A stretch of DNA of 64,000 nt, taken from NCBI GenBank assembly GCA_017795085.1, contig CP051246.1:4218514-4282513 (forward strand), read 5' to 3'. This stretch comes from Salegentibacter sp. (lineage in GTDB: Bacteria; Bacteroidota; Bacteroidia; Flavobacteriales; Flavobacteriaceae). Each line of letters starts with the position of its first letter. Position 1 is the stretch's first letter. A program made the position numbers and the translations under genes. Positions 7,262 through 15,589 of the stretch are shown here, one piece after another. The notes under the pieces were generated by a model that had not been told where the DNA came from, ran no database searches, and was given only the letters and a program-made list of their open reading frames with translations.

Positions 7262-9703
7262 ATGAAAAATAAATTACTATTCATATTAACAATATTCGCG
7301 GGTTTAACCCTACAAGCCCAAACTAATCAAAATCGTAAAATAATTAACTTCGATAATGATTGGAAATTTAGTTTAGGCGATTTTCCAAAAGCTTCAGAAG
7401 TAGGGTTTAACGATAGTAATTGGCGAACTCTGGACGTTCCACATGACTGGAGCATTGAATTAGAAAATGATAAAGACACCCCGGGAGGTGGAAATATTGG
7501 TTTCTTCCCGACCGGAATTGGATGGTATCGAAAGAAATTTGATGTTCCAAATTTTGATAAAGATAAAAAATATTCTATCGCCTTTGATGGTATCTACATG
7601 AATAGTGAGATATGGGTTAACGGTACATATTTGGGTAAACGGCTTTACGGGTATTCCAGTTTTTCTTATGATCTGAGTGATTTGCTGAAGAGCAATGGTA
7701 ATATTATCGCGGTAAAGGTGGATAATTCAAAGCAGCCTAATTCACGTTGGTATACGGGATCGGGGATTTATAGACATGTGCGACTAATTAGTACTGAAAA
7801 ATTACACTTTGAGAAATGGGGCGTATTTAATTATACCAAGGATGTTAAAGAAGATACTGCTACAATTCATGTTGAAGCATCATTAATTAACGATAACGAA
7901 TATGCTTTTAAGGATGTCACGGTAAACCATACTATTTTCGATGCTGAAGGAAAGGAAATTGCTTCAAGTAATCAAAAAATGGCATTGAATGCAAAAAGTA
8001 AGTTCAAATCGAACCATGAAATTCAAGTTGCTTCTCCTCTTTTATGGTCTGTTGAGTCTCCAAATTTATATACCCTAAAATCGGTTATTTTGGTCGACGG
8101 AGAGGAAGTTGATAATGTGGAGAATAATTTAGGTATTCGCACTATCGAATATAATCTGGATAAAGGATTCTTATTAAATGGAAATCAAGTAAAAATGAAA
8201 GGCGTTAACCTTCATCATGATGGCGGGGCAGTAGGAGCAGCGGTTCCCAAAAGAGTATGGGAACGCCGCCTGGAAATTTTAAAAGAAGGAGGCTGCAATG
8301 CTATTCGTACGGCTCACAATCCCATGGCACCAGAATTTTATGATTTATGTGATAAAATGGGTTTTCTTGTGATGGATGAAGCTTTTGATGAATGGATTCA
8401 TGGGAAAAGAGAATTCGCCTACCAGGTAGATTTTGAAGACTGGCACGAAAAAGATTTGAAAGCCATGGTTTACAGAGATAGAAATCATCCTTCAGTTATG
8501 ATGTGGAGTATAGGGAATGAGGTGCCAGACCAATCTAGTGAAGAAGGACCCGGAATCGCCAGAAAACTTATTGATATTTGTAAAGAGGCAGATCCAACCA
8601 GGTTGGTTACGGCAGGAAATAATAATATTGCGGCGGACGATAACCCAGCATCTGAAGCTTATCTTGCGGCTTTTGAAAATGATATTATCGGATATAATTA
8701 TCCGGATCGCTGGCACGATCGCAGGGAATTATATTATTATTTAGACAAACAAAAGTATCCTAATCGACGAGTAGTAGCCACGGAAAGTACCGGAATGGGC
8801 GGTGTACGTGGAGAATATGACCTGGGGGATAACCCAGATAAAGTTCAGGCTGGCTATACCAATGGTAGGCCAATAGATGTAGAGCAAAGGTGGAAATATA
8901 CCTTGCTGTATGATTATGTAATTGGGGACTTTATGTGGACAGGAATTGATTATTACGGCGAATCCTGGAGGTGGCCATCTCGTGGTGCATCTTCTGGGTA
9001 CCTGGATAACTGTGGTTTTCCAAAAGACGGGTATTATTTTTTCAAAAGTATCTGGACAGAGGATCCAACATTACATTTATTGCCCCATTGGAACAATGAA
9101 GGTCGTGAAGGGCAAATCATTCCTGTAGTGGCATACACTAACATGGATAGTGTAGAGTTATTTTTAAACGGGAAATCTTACGGCGAAAAATATCTGGAAT
9201 TTCCGCGGAAAGGAAATACAGAAAGATGGAACCAACCAGAGGAAGGAAAAGTGAACACCTCTACCGGTGACCTCCATTTATCATGGGATGTGCCTTATGA
9301 ACCAGGAGAACTAAAAGCAGTAGGAAAAAAGGATGGAAAGGAATATACCTATTCGATAGTCACTGCGGGTGAACCTGCAAAAATTCGTTTATCTGTAGAC
9401 AGGGATGTAATTAAAGCAGCTTCTTCAGATGTAGCTCATATTAAAGTTGAAATTCTGGATGATAAGGGAAACCTTGTTCCAACAGCAGATAATCTGGTGG
9501 AGTTTGAAGTTGAGGGAGCTAAAATTATCGGTGTTGAAAGTGGTAATATGAGCGATTTATCTTCACCAAAAGCTAAAGAACGAAAAGCTTTTAATGGTTT
9601 ATGCCTGGCAATAGTTCAGGCTGAAAGAACAGGTGATATTTCAGTGAAAGCGGTTTCCGAAGGTCTTACTGGCAGTGAAGTAAGTTTTAAAGCTGAGAAA
9701 TAA
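7262..9703 (+). CDS. GH2 beta-galactosidase-type enzyme
   Basis: The 813-residue secreted protein has the GH2 order: sugar-binding jelly roll (about 25-175), Ig-like domain (about 185-293), TIM barrel (about 295-610), then a DUF4982-type beta domain and a C-terminal Ig-like domain. The acid/base is E420 in SIGNE and the nucleophile E508 in ATEST. RTAHNPMAP (349-357) is the usual active-site loop. The signal peptide ends near LQAQ. Such enzymes are mostly beta-galactosidases, though beta-glucuronidase or other activity is possible. It closes the first transcription block of PUL 1, 139 bases after the esterases, followed by a 1-kb spacer. Two more GH2 enzymes of the same architecture lie in this window. 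Confidence 0.88.
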   Translation: MKNKLLFILTIFAGLTLQAQTNQNRKIINFDNDWKFSLGDFPKASEVGFNDSNWRTLDVPHDWSIELENDKDTPGGGNIGFFPTGIGWYRKKFDVPNFDKDKKYSIAFDGIYMNSEIWVNGTYLGKRLYGYSSFSYDLSDLLKSNGNIIAVKVDNSKQPNSRWYTGSGIYRHVRLISTEKLHFEKWGVFNYTKDVKEDTATIHVEASLINDNEYAFKDVTVNHTIFDAEGKEIASSNQKMALNAKSKFKSNHEIQVASPLLWSVESPNLYTLKSVILVDGEEVDNVENNLGIRTIEYNLDKGFLLNGNQVKMKGVNLHHDGGAVGAAVPKRVWERRLEILKEGGCNAIRTAHNPMAPEFYDLCDKMGFLVMDEAFDEWIHGKREFAYQVDFEDWHEKDLKAMVYRDRNHPSVMMWSIGNEVPDQSSEEGPGIARKLIDICKEADPTRLVTAGNNNIAADDNPASEAYLAAFENDIIGYNYPDRWHDRRELYYYLDKQKYPNRRVVATESTGMGGVRGEYDLGDNPDKVQAGYTNGRPIDVEQRWKYTLLYDYVIGDFMWTGIDYYGESWRWPSRGASSGYLDNCGFPKDGYYFFKSIWTEDPTLHLLPHWNNEGREGQIIPVVAYTNMDSVELFLNGKSYGEKYLEFPRKGNTERWNQPEEGKVNTSTGDLHLSWDVPYEPGELKAVGKKDGKEYTYSIVTAGEPAKIRLSVDRDVIKAASSDVAHIKVEILDDKGNLVPTADNLVEFEVEGAKIIGVESGNMSDLSSPKAKERKAFNGLCLAIVQAERTGDISVKAVSEGLTGSEVSFKAEK

Positions 9704-9865
9704 AGACAAATTTTAATCTTTAAAGATCATCATTGTACCAGTTATTGCTTAATTGATAGGCAGGATTTTTCTGTCGTGATAGAAGATGTGAGAATAGGCC
9801 GTTAGATGCCTACATGCTCATTCAATACAATTAAAAGTAAATCCAGACAAAATTATAAGGATTGT

Positions 9866-9888
9866 TTGGGCCTATGGCCAATTTCTTT
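9866..9888 (+). terminator. Possible weak terminator after the first block
   Basis: TTGG(G)CC and GGCCAA form a 6-bp stem with one bulged G and a 3-base loop, followed by TTTCTTT. It would end the GH43-to-GH2 transcript about 160 bases after the GH2 stop. The stem is short, so this is tentative. Confidence 0.3.
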
Positions 9889-9900
9889 TGCTACAATACA

Positions 9901-10052
9901 ATGAAATATATTCAATACTTCCTTCTCTCTGTGTGATAAGTAGTAAAGGGGAATTCAATTGCGGTGAGAAAACGAAATCAGCTTTTGCTGAAAAGAAAGT
10001 TTTAACCGATATACGAGAAATTAAATTTATTCCGGAGTACACCCACTATTAG
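9901..10052 (+). pseudogene. Remnant of a small secreted-protein gene
   Basis: An ATG at 9901 opens a signal-peptide-like start (MKYIQYFLLSV) that stops at 9934-9936. A different frame continues from about 9939 as a 37-codon lysine/glutamate-rich segment ending EIKFIPEYTHY at the TAG 10050-10052. The pairing of a signal-like start with a shifted, protein-like frame suggests a frameshifted and truncated gene, perhaps a former PUL enzyme. I recognise no family, and chance is possible. Confidence 0.3.
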
Positions 10053-10490
10053 TTTTTTTAATATTTATAATCCCTTATGATTATAAAATTTTGATGAACA
10101 GTACTTTGTTGTGATTTTCTTGCAAGAAGTATGTTCAAAAATGGATGATGACAGCCTGAATACATAAATTAACTCCATTATATATTAAGATCTATTTGAC
10201 TGCTGCTCCGTCTCTGTCATGGTATAGCTGAAATTAACTCTGAATAATCTATTAAAAAACTGCTTAATTAATTATTTAAACTTTTAGTTAATAAGAACAA
10301 TACTGTAAATAGCTAGTTAACAGGTTTTCGTGAAATTTTTTAGTTGTAAATCTGAGGATGAAATAATAAACAAAGATTTTAATTATTAATTGGTTTAGTT
10401 TCTAATAAATACTTGTTCTTCTTGTTAAGAATCTGTAATTCAGTTTTTTATTAGGTGTCATTTATTGAATAAAACGAAAAACACCCCCTC

Positions 10491-10543
10491 TAAAAACGAA
10501 TTTTTCACACCTATAATTCTACGCAAACGTTTTAATTGCGAAA
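10491..10543 (+). promoter_or_regulatory. Putative operator/promoter element, copy 2
   Basis: This is the second copy of the element at 108-160, with the same spacing: TAAAAAC at 10491-10497 and the ACGCAAACGTTTTAATTGC core at 10521-10539, 30 bases apart as in copy 1. The core differs from copy 1 at one position. It lies about 165 bases before the SusC start codon, leaving a long AT-rich leader in which I see no convincing hairpin. One activator or repressor probably controls both blocks. Confidence 0.6.
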
Positions 10544-10705
10544 GTTAATATTTATCTAAAAAAACTTAAATAAACCTTCTTTTTGATAATAAACAGGGAG
10601 AGTTATTAAGGATAAGTGAGATGATTAACAGCTAAAGTGTCTTTGTAAAACAATCTACTTAGTTGATAAATTTAAAATGAATACTAAAAACTAAATTTTA
10701 ATCAA

Positions 10706-13700
10706 ATGAAAAACAAACTACTAAAAGCGCTAGTTTATTTTACCTGTATATGTCTAGGGTTTACAGCTTTTGCCCAGGATAAAAACATTACAGGTATTGT
10801 TTCAGATGAAGACGGACTGCCAATACCGGGAGTAAATATCGCGATTCAAGGAACGAGCGAGGGCACAATGACCAATTTTGATGGAGAATATAGTATAGAT
10901 ACTTCAGTTGGAGATATTTTGATTTTCTCTTTTTTAGGTACAAAAACCAAAGAAGTTACTGTTGGAAATGCAGATACTTATAATGTAACTCTTGAGCAGG
11001 ATAATGCAGAACTTGATGAAGTTGTGGTTGTGGGATATGGAACAACATCTAAGAAAAACTTAACTACTGCAATTTCGCAGGTTGATCCTGAGAATATTCA
11101 AAAAGCTGCGGTAAGTAATACTTCCCAGTTACTTTTAGGTCAGGCAGCTGGTTTGCAGGCAACGGTTTCCAGTCCTCAGCCTGGTGGTGGCGTAAATATT
11201 TCCGTTCGTGGAGGTGGCACACCTTTGTATGTGGTAGATGGCGTGGTTATGCCCAGTGGATCTTTAGAAGCTGGTGGTGGAGGCTCTACGACGTCTCTTC
11301 CCTCTTCTATTGATAGGGGCGGACTTGCGGGATTAAATCCTGAAGATATTGAATCAATAGAGGTATTAAAAGATGCTTCTGCCTCCATCTATGGGATAGG
11401 TGCAGCTAATGGGGTTATACTTATAACTACTAAAGAAGGAAAAAAAGGGAAATTAAATGTTAGTTATAACGGTAGTTCTAGTTTAGTTAAAAACTATGAT
11501 TACATTCAACCATTAGAGGCTCAGGATTATATGGGATTGGTAAATTCTTTTAGTCGCGAACGGTATTTATTTAATAATCAAATGGGAGCTTATGGAGATA
11601 TAGCTTATGATGATGGCTGGAGTGCTCCGTTTAATGATAGTGAAATTGCCAATACTGAGACAGTAAATTGGGTAGATGAAATTCTTAGGGATGGTACTAT
11701 CAATAATCACAATGTAATTGTAAATGGAGGTAGTGAAAAAATCAGCTATTATTTATCTGGAAATTATTTTGATCAGGAAGGTACTGTAGCGAATTCAGGC
11801 ATGAAAAGGTATACGCTTAGAAGTAATGTCACTGCCGAATTGTTTCCGTTTTTAAAATTAACCTCTATTGCCAATATAAATAGAAATAGCTTTAGAAACT
11901 CTTCTGTTGGAGGGTCAAGTAGTGGTCGAGGATCAGAAGCCGCAGGTGCTCTAACGGCCGCACTTAATTATCCGTCGTTTATTCCTATAAGGAACGAAAA
12001 TGGAGAGTATTCTCAATTTATAAATATTCCCAATGCTGTTGCACTGCAAGATATTGATGATGGTACTTTTTCTAATGGAACCTTCTTAAACTTTGTAGCA
12101 GATATTACTTTAATTCAGGATAAATTAAATGCCAGATTAACTTACGGTAATAATAAAGAGCATACAAGGAGATCGGTTTTTATTCCATCTCATGTTTATT
12201 TTGATCAACAATATATGGCAAGGGGTAATATTGCAGAAAATGACAGGGAAAATCAAACTTTTGAGGCTACTTTATCCTATAACACCCAGGTAGGAGAATT
12301 TATGGAAATTGATGCTGTAGTTGGAGCAGGTAAATATCTGAGTTCTGGTACAGGCTTAGGTGTGGCTTATACGGGTACTCATGACGTTATTGGTAACGAT
12401 AATCTTAATGCAGTTACAGGTAACAGGAATTTAAGTTCCAACAGGTATAAAGATGAAAGAAGGTCCCAATTTGCAAGGGCTAATTTTGATCTTTTAGATC
12501 GTTATGTGGTATCGGGAACTTTGCGTAGAGATGGTACCGATAAATTTTTCCCTGAAAAAAAATATGCTTTTTTCCCTTCTGTTTCCATGGCCTGGAAAAT
12601 GACAAATGAGGAGTTTCTTAATGATGTTGACTGGCTTGGGTTACTAAAACTGCGAGCTAGTTATGGGGTTACCGGGAATGATAACCTGGGAACATCATTA
12701 TATGGTACTTATTCTCCTTCTTCAACTCAAATTCAATTTGAAGGTGGTAATGTAATTTATCCTACATATGTTCAAAATGGGGTGGATCATCCTAATGTAT
12801 CCTGGGAAAAAACAACCATGAAGAACCTGGGAATTGATTTTTATTTATTTAATGATAGATTGTCAGGTAGCTTTGATATATTTCAAAATGATGTAACAGA
12901 TCTTCTTGGAGATGCAAATAGCCCTGGATTATCCATGTTTGGTACTTATCCAATAAACGGCGGTCATATCAGAAGACAGGGTTGGGATGCCAGCCTTAAT
13001 TCTACAAACGTTAAGACTCCAGATTTTTCCTGGAATACCGTGGTAACGTTGTCAAAGTTTAACTCACTTTGGATAGAACGATTCCCAAATTATGATTACC
13101 AACCTTTTCAAATTAGAAACGAGGAACCTACTAATGCAAGGTATTATTATAAAACTACTGGGATTATAAATCCAGATATGTCTAATGTACCTAATTCTCA
13201 GCCAGAAGAATTCCAGGTTCCAGGCTTTCCAATAATTTCAGATACAAATGGTGATGGGGAAATAACAGAAGACGATATATTAATGAATAACGAAGTGCCT
13301 GATATCTACTTCGGTTTCGGAAACACTTTTGCCTACAAGAATTTTGATCTAAATATTTTTCTTTATTCGCAAATAGGTGTTAACAGATATAATTACGCCT
13401 GGGATTGGGCGCAAGCAGCTCCATTAGCAAATCAAACAAATAGTATATCTACAGCTGCTTTTGACCTATTCCACTCTGAAAATAATCCTGGTGGTAAATT
13501 TCCCGGGCTAGCTTATGAATTATCAAGTACATCCCTTCCTGGGAATGTAGGAACAGATTTAAGGTTTCAGGATGCATCTTTCATGAGATTTAGAAATATC
13601 ACTTTAGGATATAACATTCAAAAGGGAGTTTTAGGGAATGTAATTGATAATATGAGAATCTACATTGATGCACAAAATCCAATAACTATAACAAATTATG

Positions 13701-13804
13701 ATGGTTTTGATCCGGAAATTGTAACAGGTGGCAGTTACAAAACCTTTAAGGCGGAGTATCCCCAGGCTGCAACTTATTCGCTTGGTTTAGAAATTAATTT
13801 TTAA
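10706..13804 (+). CDS. SusC-family TonB-dependent outer-membrane transporter (PUL 1)
   Basis: The 1032-residue protein has a signal peptide ending in AFAQ, a carboxypeptidase-D-regulatory-like domain (about 25-105: ITGIVSDEDGLPIPGVNI), the TonB-box-like segment LDEVVVVGYGT (about 103-113), a plug domain (about 115-245, ending IYGIGAANGVILITT) and a long beta-barrel finishing in an aromatic-rich strand (YSLGLEINF). SusC proteins import glycan fragments with the SusD lid and TonB energy. The plug has an unusually glycine-rich stretch (about 187-193). SusD follows after 18 bases. Substrate identity depends on the neighbouring GH43, GH2 and clan GH-A enzymes. Confidence 0.95.
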   Translation: MKNKLLKALVYFTCICLGFTAFAQDKNITGIVSDEDGLPIPGVNIAIQGTSEGTMTNFDGEYSIDTSVGDILIFSFLGTKTKEVTVGNADTYNVTLEQDNAELDEVVVVGYGTTSKKNLTTAISQVDPENIQKAAVSNTSQLLLGQAAGLQATVSSPQPGGGVNISVRGGGTPLYVVDGVVMPSGSLEAGGGGSTTSLPSSIDRGGLAGLNPEDIESIEVLKDASASIYGIGAANGVILITTKEGKKGKLNVSYNGSSSLVKNYDYIQPLEAQDYMGLVNSFSRERYLFNNQMGAYGDIAYDDGWSAPFNDSEIANTETVNWVDEILRDGTINNHNVIVNGGSEKISYYLSGNYFDQEGTVANSGMKRYTLRSNVTAELFPFLKLTSIANINRNSFRNSSVGGSSSGRGSEAAGALTAALNYPSFIPIRNENGEYSQFINIPNAVALQDIDDGTFSNGTFLNFVADITLIQDKLNARLTYGNNKEHTRRSVFIPSHVYFDQQYMARGNIAENDRENQTFEATLSYNTQVGEFMEIDAVVGAGKYLSSGTGLGVAYTGTHDVIGNDNLNAVTGNRNLSSNRYKDERRSQFARANFDLLDRYVVSGTLRRDGTDKFFPEKKYAFFPSVSMAWKMTNEEFLNDVDWLGLLKLRASYGVTGNDNLGTSLYGTYSPSSTQIQFEGGNVIYPTYVQNGVDHPNVSWEKTTMKNLGIDFYLFNDRLSGSFDIFQNDVTDLLGDANSPGLSMFGTYPINGGHIRRQGWDASLNSTNVKTPDFSWNTVVTLSKFNSLWIERFPNYDYQPFQIRNEEPTNARYYYKTTGIINPDMSNVPNSQPEEFQVPGFPIISDTNGDGEITEDDILMNNEVPDIYFGFGNTFAYKNFDLNIFLYSQIGVNRYNYAWDWAQAAPLANQTNSISTAAFDLFHSENNPGGKFPGLAYELSSTSLPGNVGTDLRFQDASFMRFRNITLGYNIQKGVLGNVIDNMRIYIDAQNPITITNYDGFDPEIVTGGSYKTFKAEYPQAATYSLGLEINF

Positions 13805-13822
13805 CTAAAAAATTGTTATAAA

Positions 13823-15439
13823 ATGAAAAATAAAGTAATAATAATGTTTCTGGCTTGCTTAACTTTTTGCCAGTCAGGATGCGAGGAAAATTTTGAACCC
13901 AATATTTATGGAAGTTTAAGTACTACTAATTTCCCTACAACTTATGAAGATGCAGAAGCTTTGATGATGAGTGCATATCTGCCTTTCCAGTTGTTATGGT
14001 CATACAATTTATCTGGAACTACCCAAAGACAATTGTATAATCCAACCGGGGGAACAGTCAAACTTTTTACGGCTACTTCAGATATAATGAAGCCATGGAC
14101 TATAGGCTCCTGGGGAGCAGGATGGTTGGAAATGTCCCAAGCTAATTTTAATAACACCATTTATTGGGGGCGTGGATCCAATGATAATGCACCAACAGAT
14201 TTTGAGAAAATAAGAGATATTACACGATTCACTCAGATTATCGGAATTTTGCAGGATTCTGAATTTCTTTCAGAGGAAGAACGGAATGCATTAGTAGGAG
14301 AAACCCGGCTGTTAAGAGGCTTATTAATGTATTATTTAATGCACGTTTATGGTCCTGTACCGGTAATTGTGGATCCCGCTCTTGCAAGCAATATAGAGGT
14401 TCAGCAAGAACTTGTGAGACCATCTCTTGATGAGATGACTCAATACATAACCGATGATTTGGAATTTGCTATTGCGAATTTAACAGACGATCAGCCTAAT
14501 GGCCGTTACACTAAAGATTATGCAATGTTTGCTTTAATGAAACATAGTTTAAATGAAGGAAATCATATGGATGGATATTATCAAAAGGCTATCAATCTGT
14601 ATGGTCAATTAAGTAGTTCTGGATATAGTTTATATCAGGAAGGAAGCGAAGATGCTTATGCTAATCTATTCAAGCAGGCCAATAAATTTAATAGCGAAAT
14701 AATAATGGCTGTTTCAGTTTCAGAAAACGGAAATGGTCAGGGACCCAACGGTAGTTTCAACCCATGGTCATATTACTTAGCTCCGGCTGATGCAGCACCA
14801 TACGATGCAAACGGTAATCCTACTCCATTTGAATATGGTAAAGGATGGGCACAGGTTTATAATGTTTCTGCAGATTTCTATAATACTTTTGAAGAAGGTG
14901 ATAATAGAGCCAATACTATTTTAACCTCTTATACACGTGAAGATACTGAAGGAAACCTGGAAGTTATAGATTCAGATGATTTGCAAGACCATTGGAATGG
15001 GTATATTGTAAATAAGTATCCCATCGAATCAGATACTCAGTGGCAACCTACAGATTTTCCAATTGCCAGGTGGGCTGATGTTCTTTTAATGTATGCAGAG
15101 GCCGTAGCAAGAAATACACAATCTGTCCCAACTGGAGAGGCTTTAGATGCTGTAAATAAAGTAAGGGAAAGAGCAGGTTTAGGGCCACTAACCGGTGATG
15201 CAGTATCCAGCTATGAGGGTTTTATGGATGCCTTGATAATGGAAAGAGGACACGAATTATTTTTTGAAGGCAAAAGAAAAATAGACCTAATAAGGTTTGA
15301 AAAATATCGTGAATATACTGAGATGTATAAAGGTCTAGAGCCTACACATCAATATATGCCATTGCCTAATTATGCTGTAGAAGAGGCCGCAAGGTATGGA
15401 TACGATCTCGAGCAGACATTCCAGAGAGATAATTTTTAA
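13823..15439 (+). CDS. SusD-family glycan-binding lipoprotein (PUL 1)
   Basis: The 538-residue protein has a lipobox ending at C20 (CQSGC), so it is an outer-membrane surface lipoprotein. The RagB/SusD fold is shown by the early LLRGLLMYYLMHVYGPVPVI segment (about 155-174), the RWADVLLMYAEA helix (about 414-425) and the NKVRERAGL segment. The usual C-terminal IPxxxI...QNPGY ending is absent; the protein ends EQTFQRDNF instead, a divergent but apparently intact end. It acts with the SusC encoded 18 bases upstream. A hairpin with a T-tract follows the gene. Confidence 0.93.
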   Translation: MKNKVIIMFLACLTFCQSGCEENFEPNIYGSLSTTNFPTTYEDAEALMMSAYLPFQLLWSYNLSGTTQRQLYNPTGGTVKLFTATSDIMKPWTIGSWGAGWLEMSQANFNNTIYWGRGSNDNAPTDFEKIRDITRFTQIIGILQDSEFLSEEERNALVGETRLLRGLLMYYLMHVYGPVPVIVDPALASNIEVQQELVRPSLDEMTQYITDDLEFAIANLTDDQPNGRYTKDYAMFALMKHSLNEGNHMDGYYQKAINLYGQLSSSGYSLYQEGSEDAYANLFKQANKFNSEIIMAVSVSENGNGQGPNGSFNPWSYYLAPADAAPYDANGNPTPFEYGKGWAQVYNVSADFYNTFEEGDNRANTILTSYTREDTEGNLEVIDSDDLQDHWNGYIVNKYPIESDTQWQPTDFPIARWADVLLMYAEAVARNTQSVPTGEALDAVNKVRERAGLGPLTGDAVSSYEGFMDALIMERGHELFFEGKRKIDLIRFEKYREYTEMYKGLEPTHQYMPLPNYAVEEAARYGYDLEQTFQRDNF

Positions 15440-15485
15440 GTCATGAGTTATATTTTATAAAAAAAGGGATTGAATTAGCCAAAAC

Positions 15486-15519
15486 CCGGAAAGATATTAT
15501 TGATATTTCCGGATTTTTC
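15486..15519 (+). terminator. Terminator or attenuator between SusD and GH2
   Basis: CCGGAAA (15486-15492) pairs with TTTCCGG (15506-15512), a 7-bp stem with a 13-base loop that can pair a little further, followed at once by a T-run. It sits 47 bases after the SusD stop and 71 bases before the next start. It may end most transcripts after the SusCD pair and lower expression of the downstream enzymes. Confidence 0.6.
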
Positions 15520-15589
15520 TTTCCTTTCTTAGAGATGGACTTCATAACTAGTGACAGGATTTCTATTAACCAATTGAAATAAATAAAAA

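Larger units (their letters stand above)
9704..10490. other. Spacer of about 790 bases with degenerate sequence
   Basis: No intact gene is visible between the GH2 stop and the second copy of the shared promoter element. The sequence is AT-rich with stops in all frames. It contains a weak terminator-like hairpin (9866-9888) and a short broken ORF (9901-10052), both listed separately. The rest (about 10053-10490) shows nothing I can assign. Confidence 0.6.

Noticed and set aside
10293..10420. AAGAACAA and TTGTTCTT as an inverted repeat in the SusC 1 leader
   Set aside because: Eight bases, over 100 bases apart in AT-rich DNA; expected by chance.
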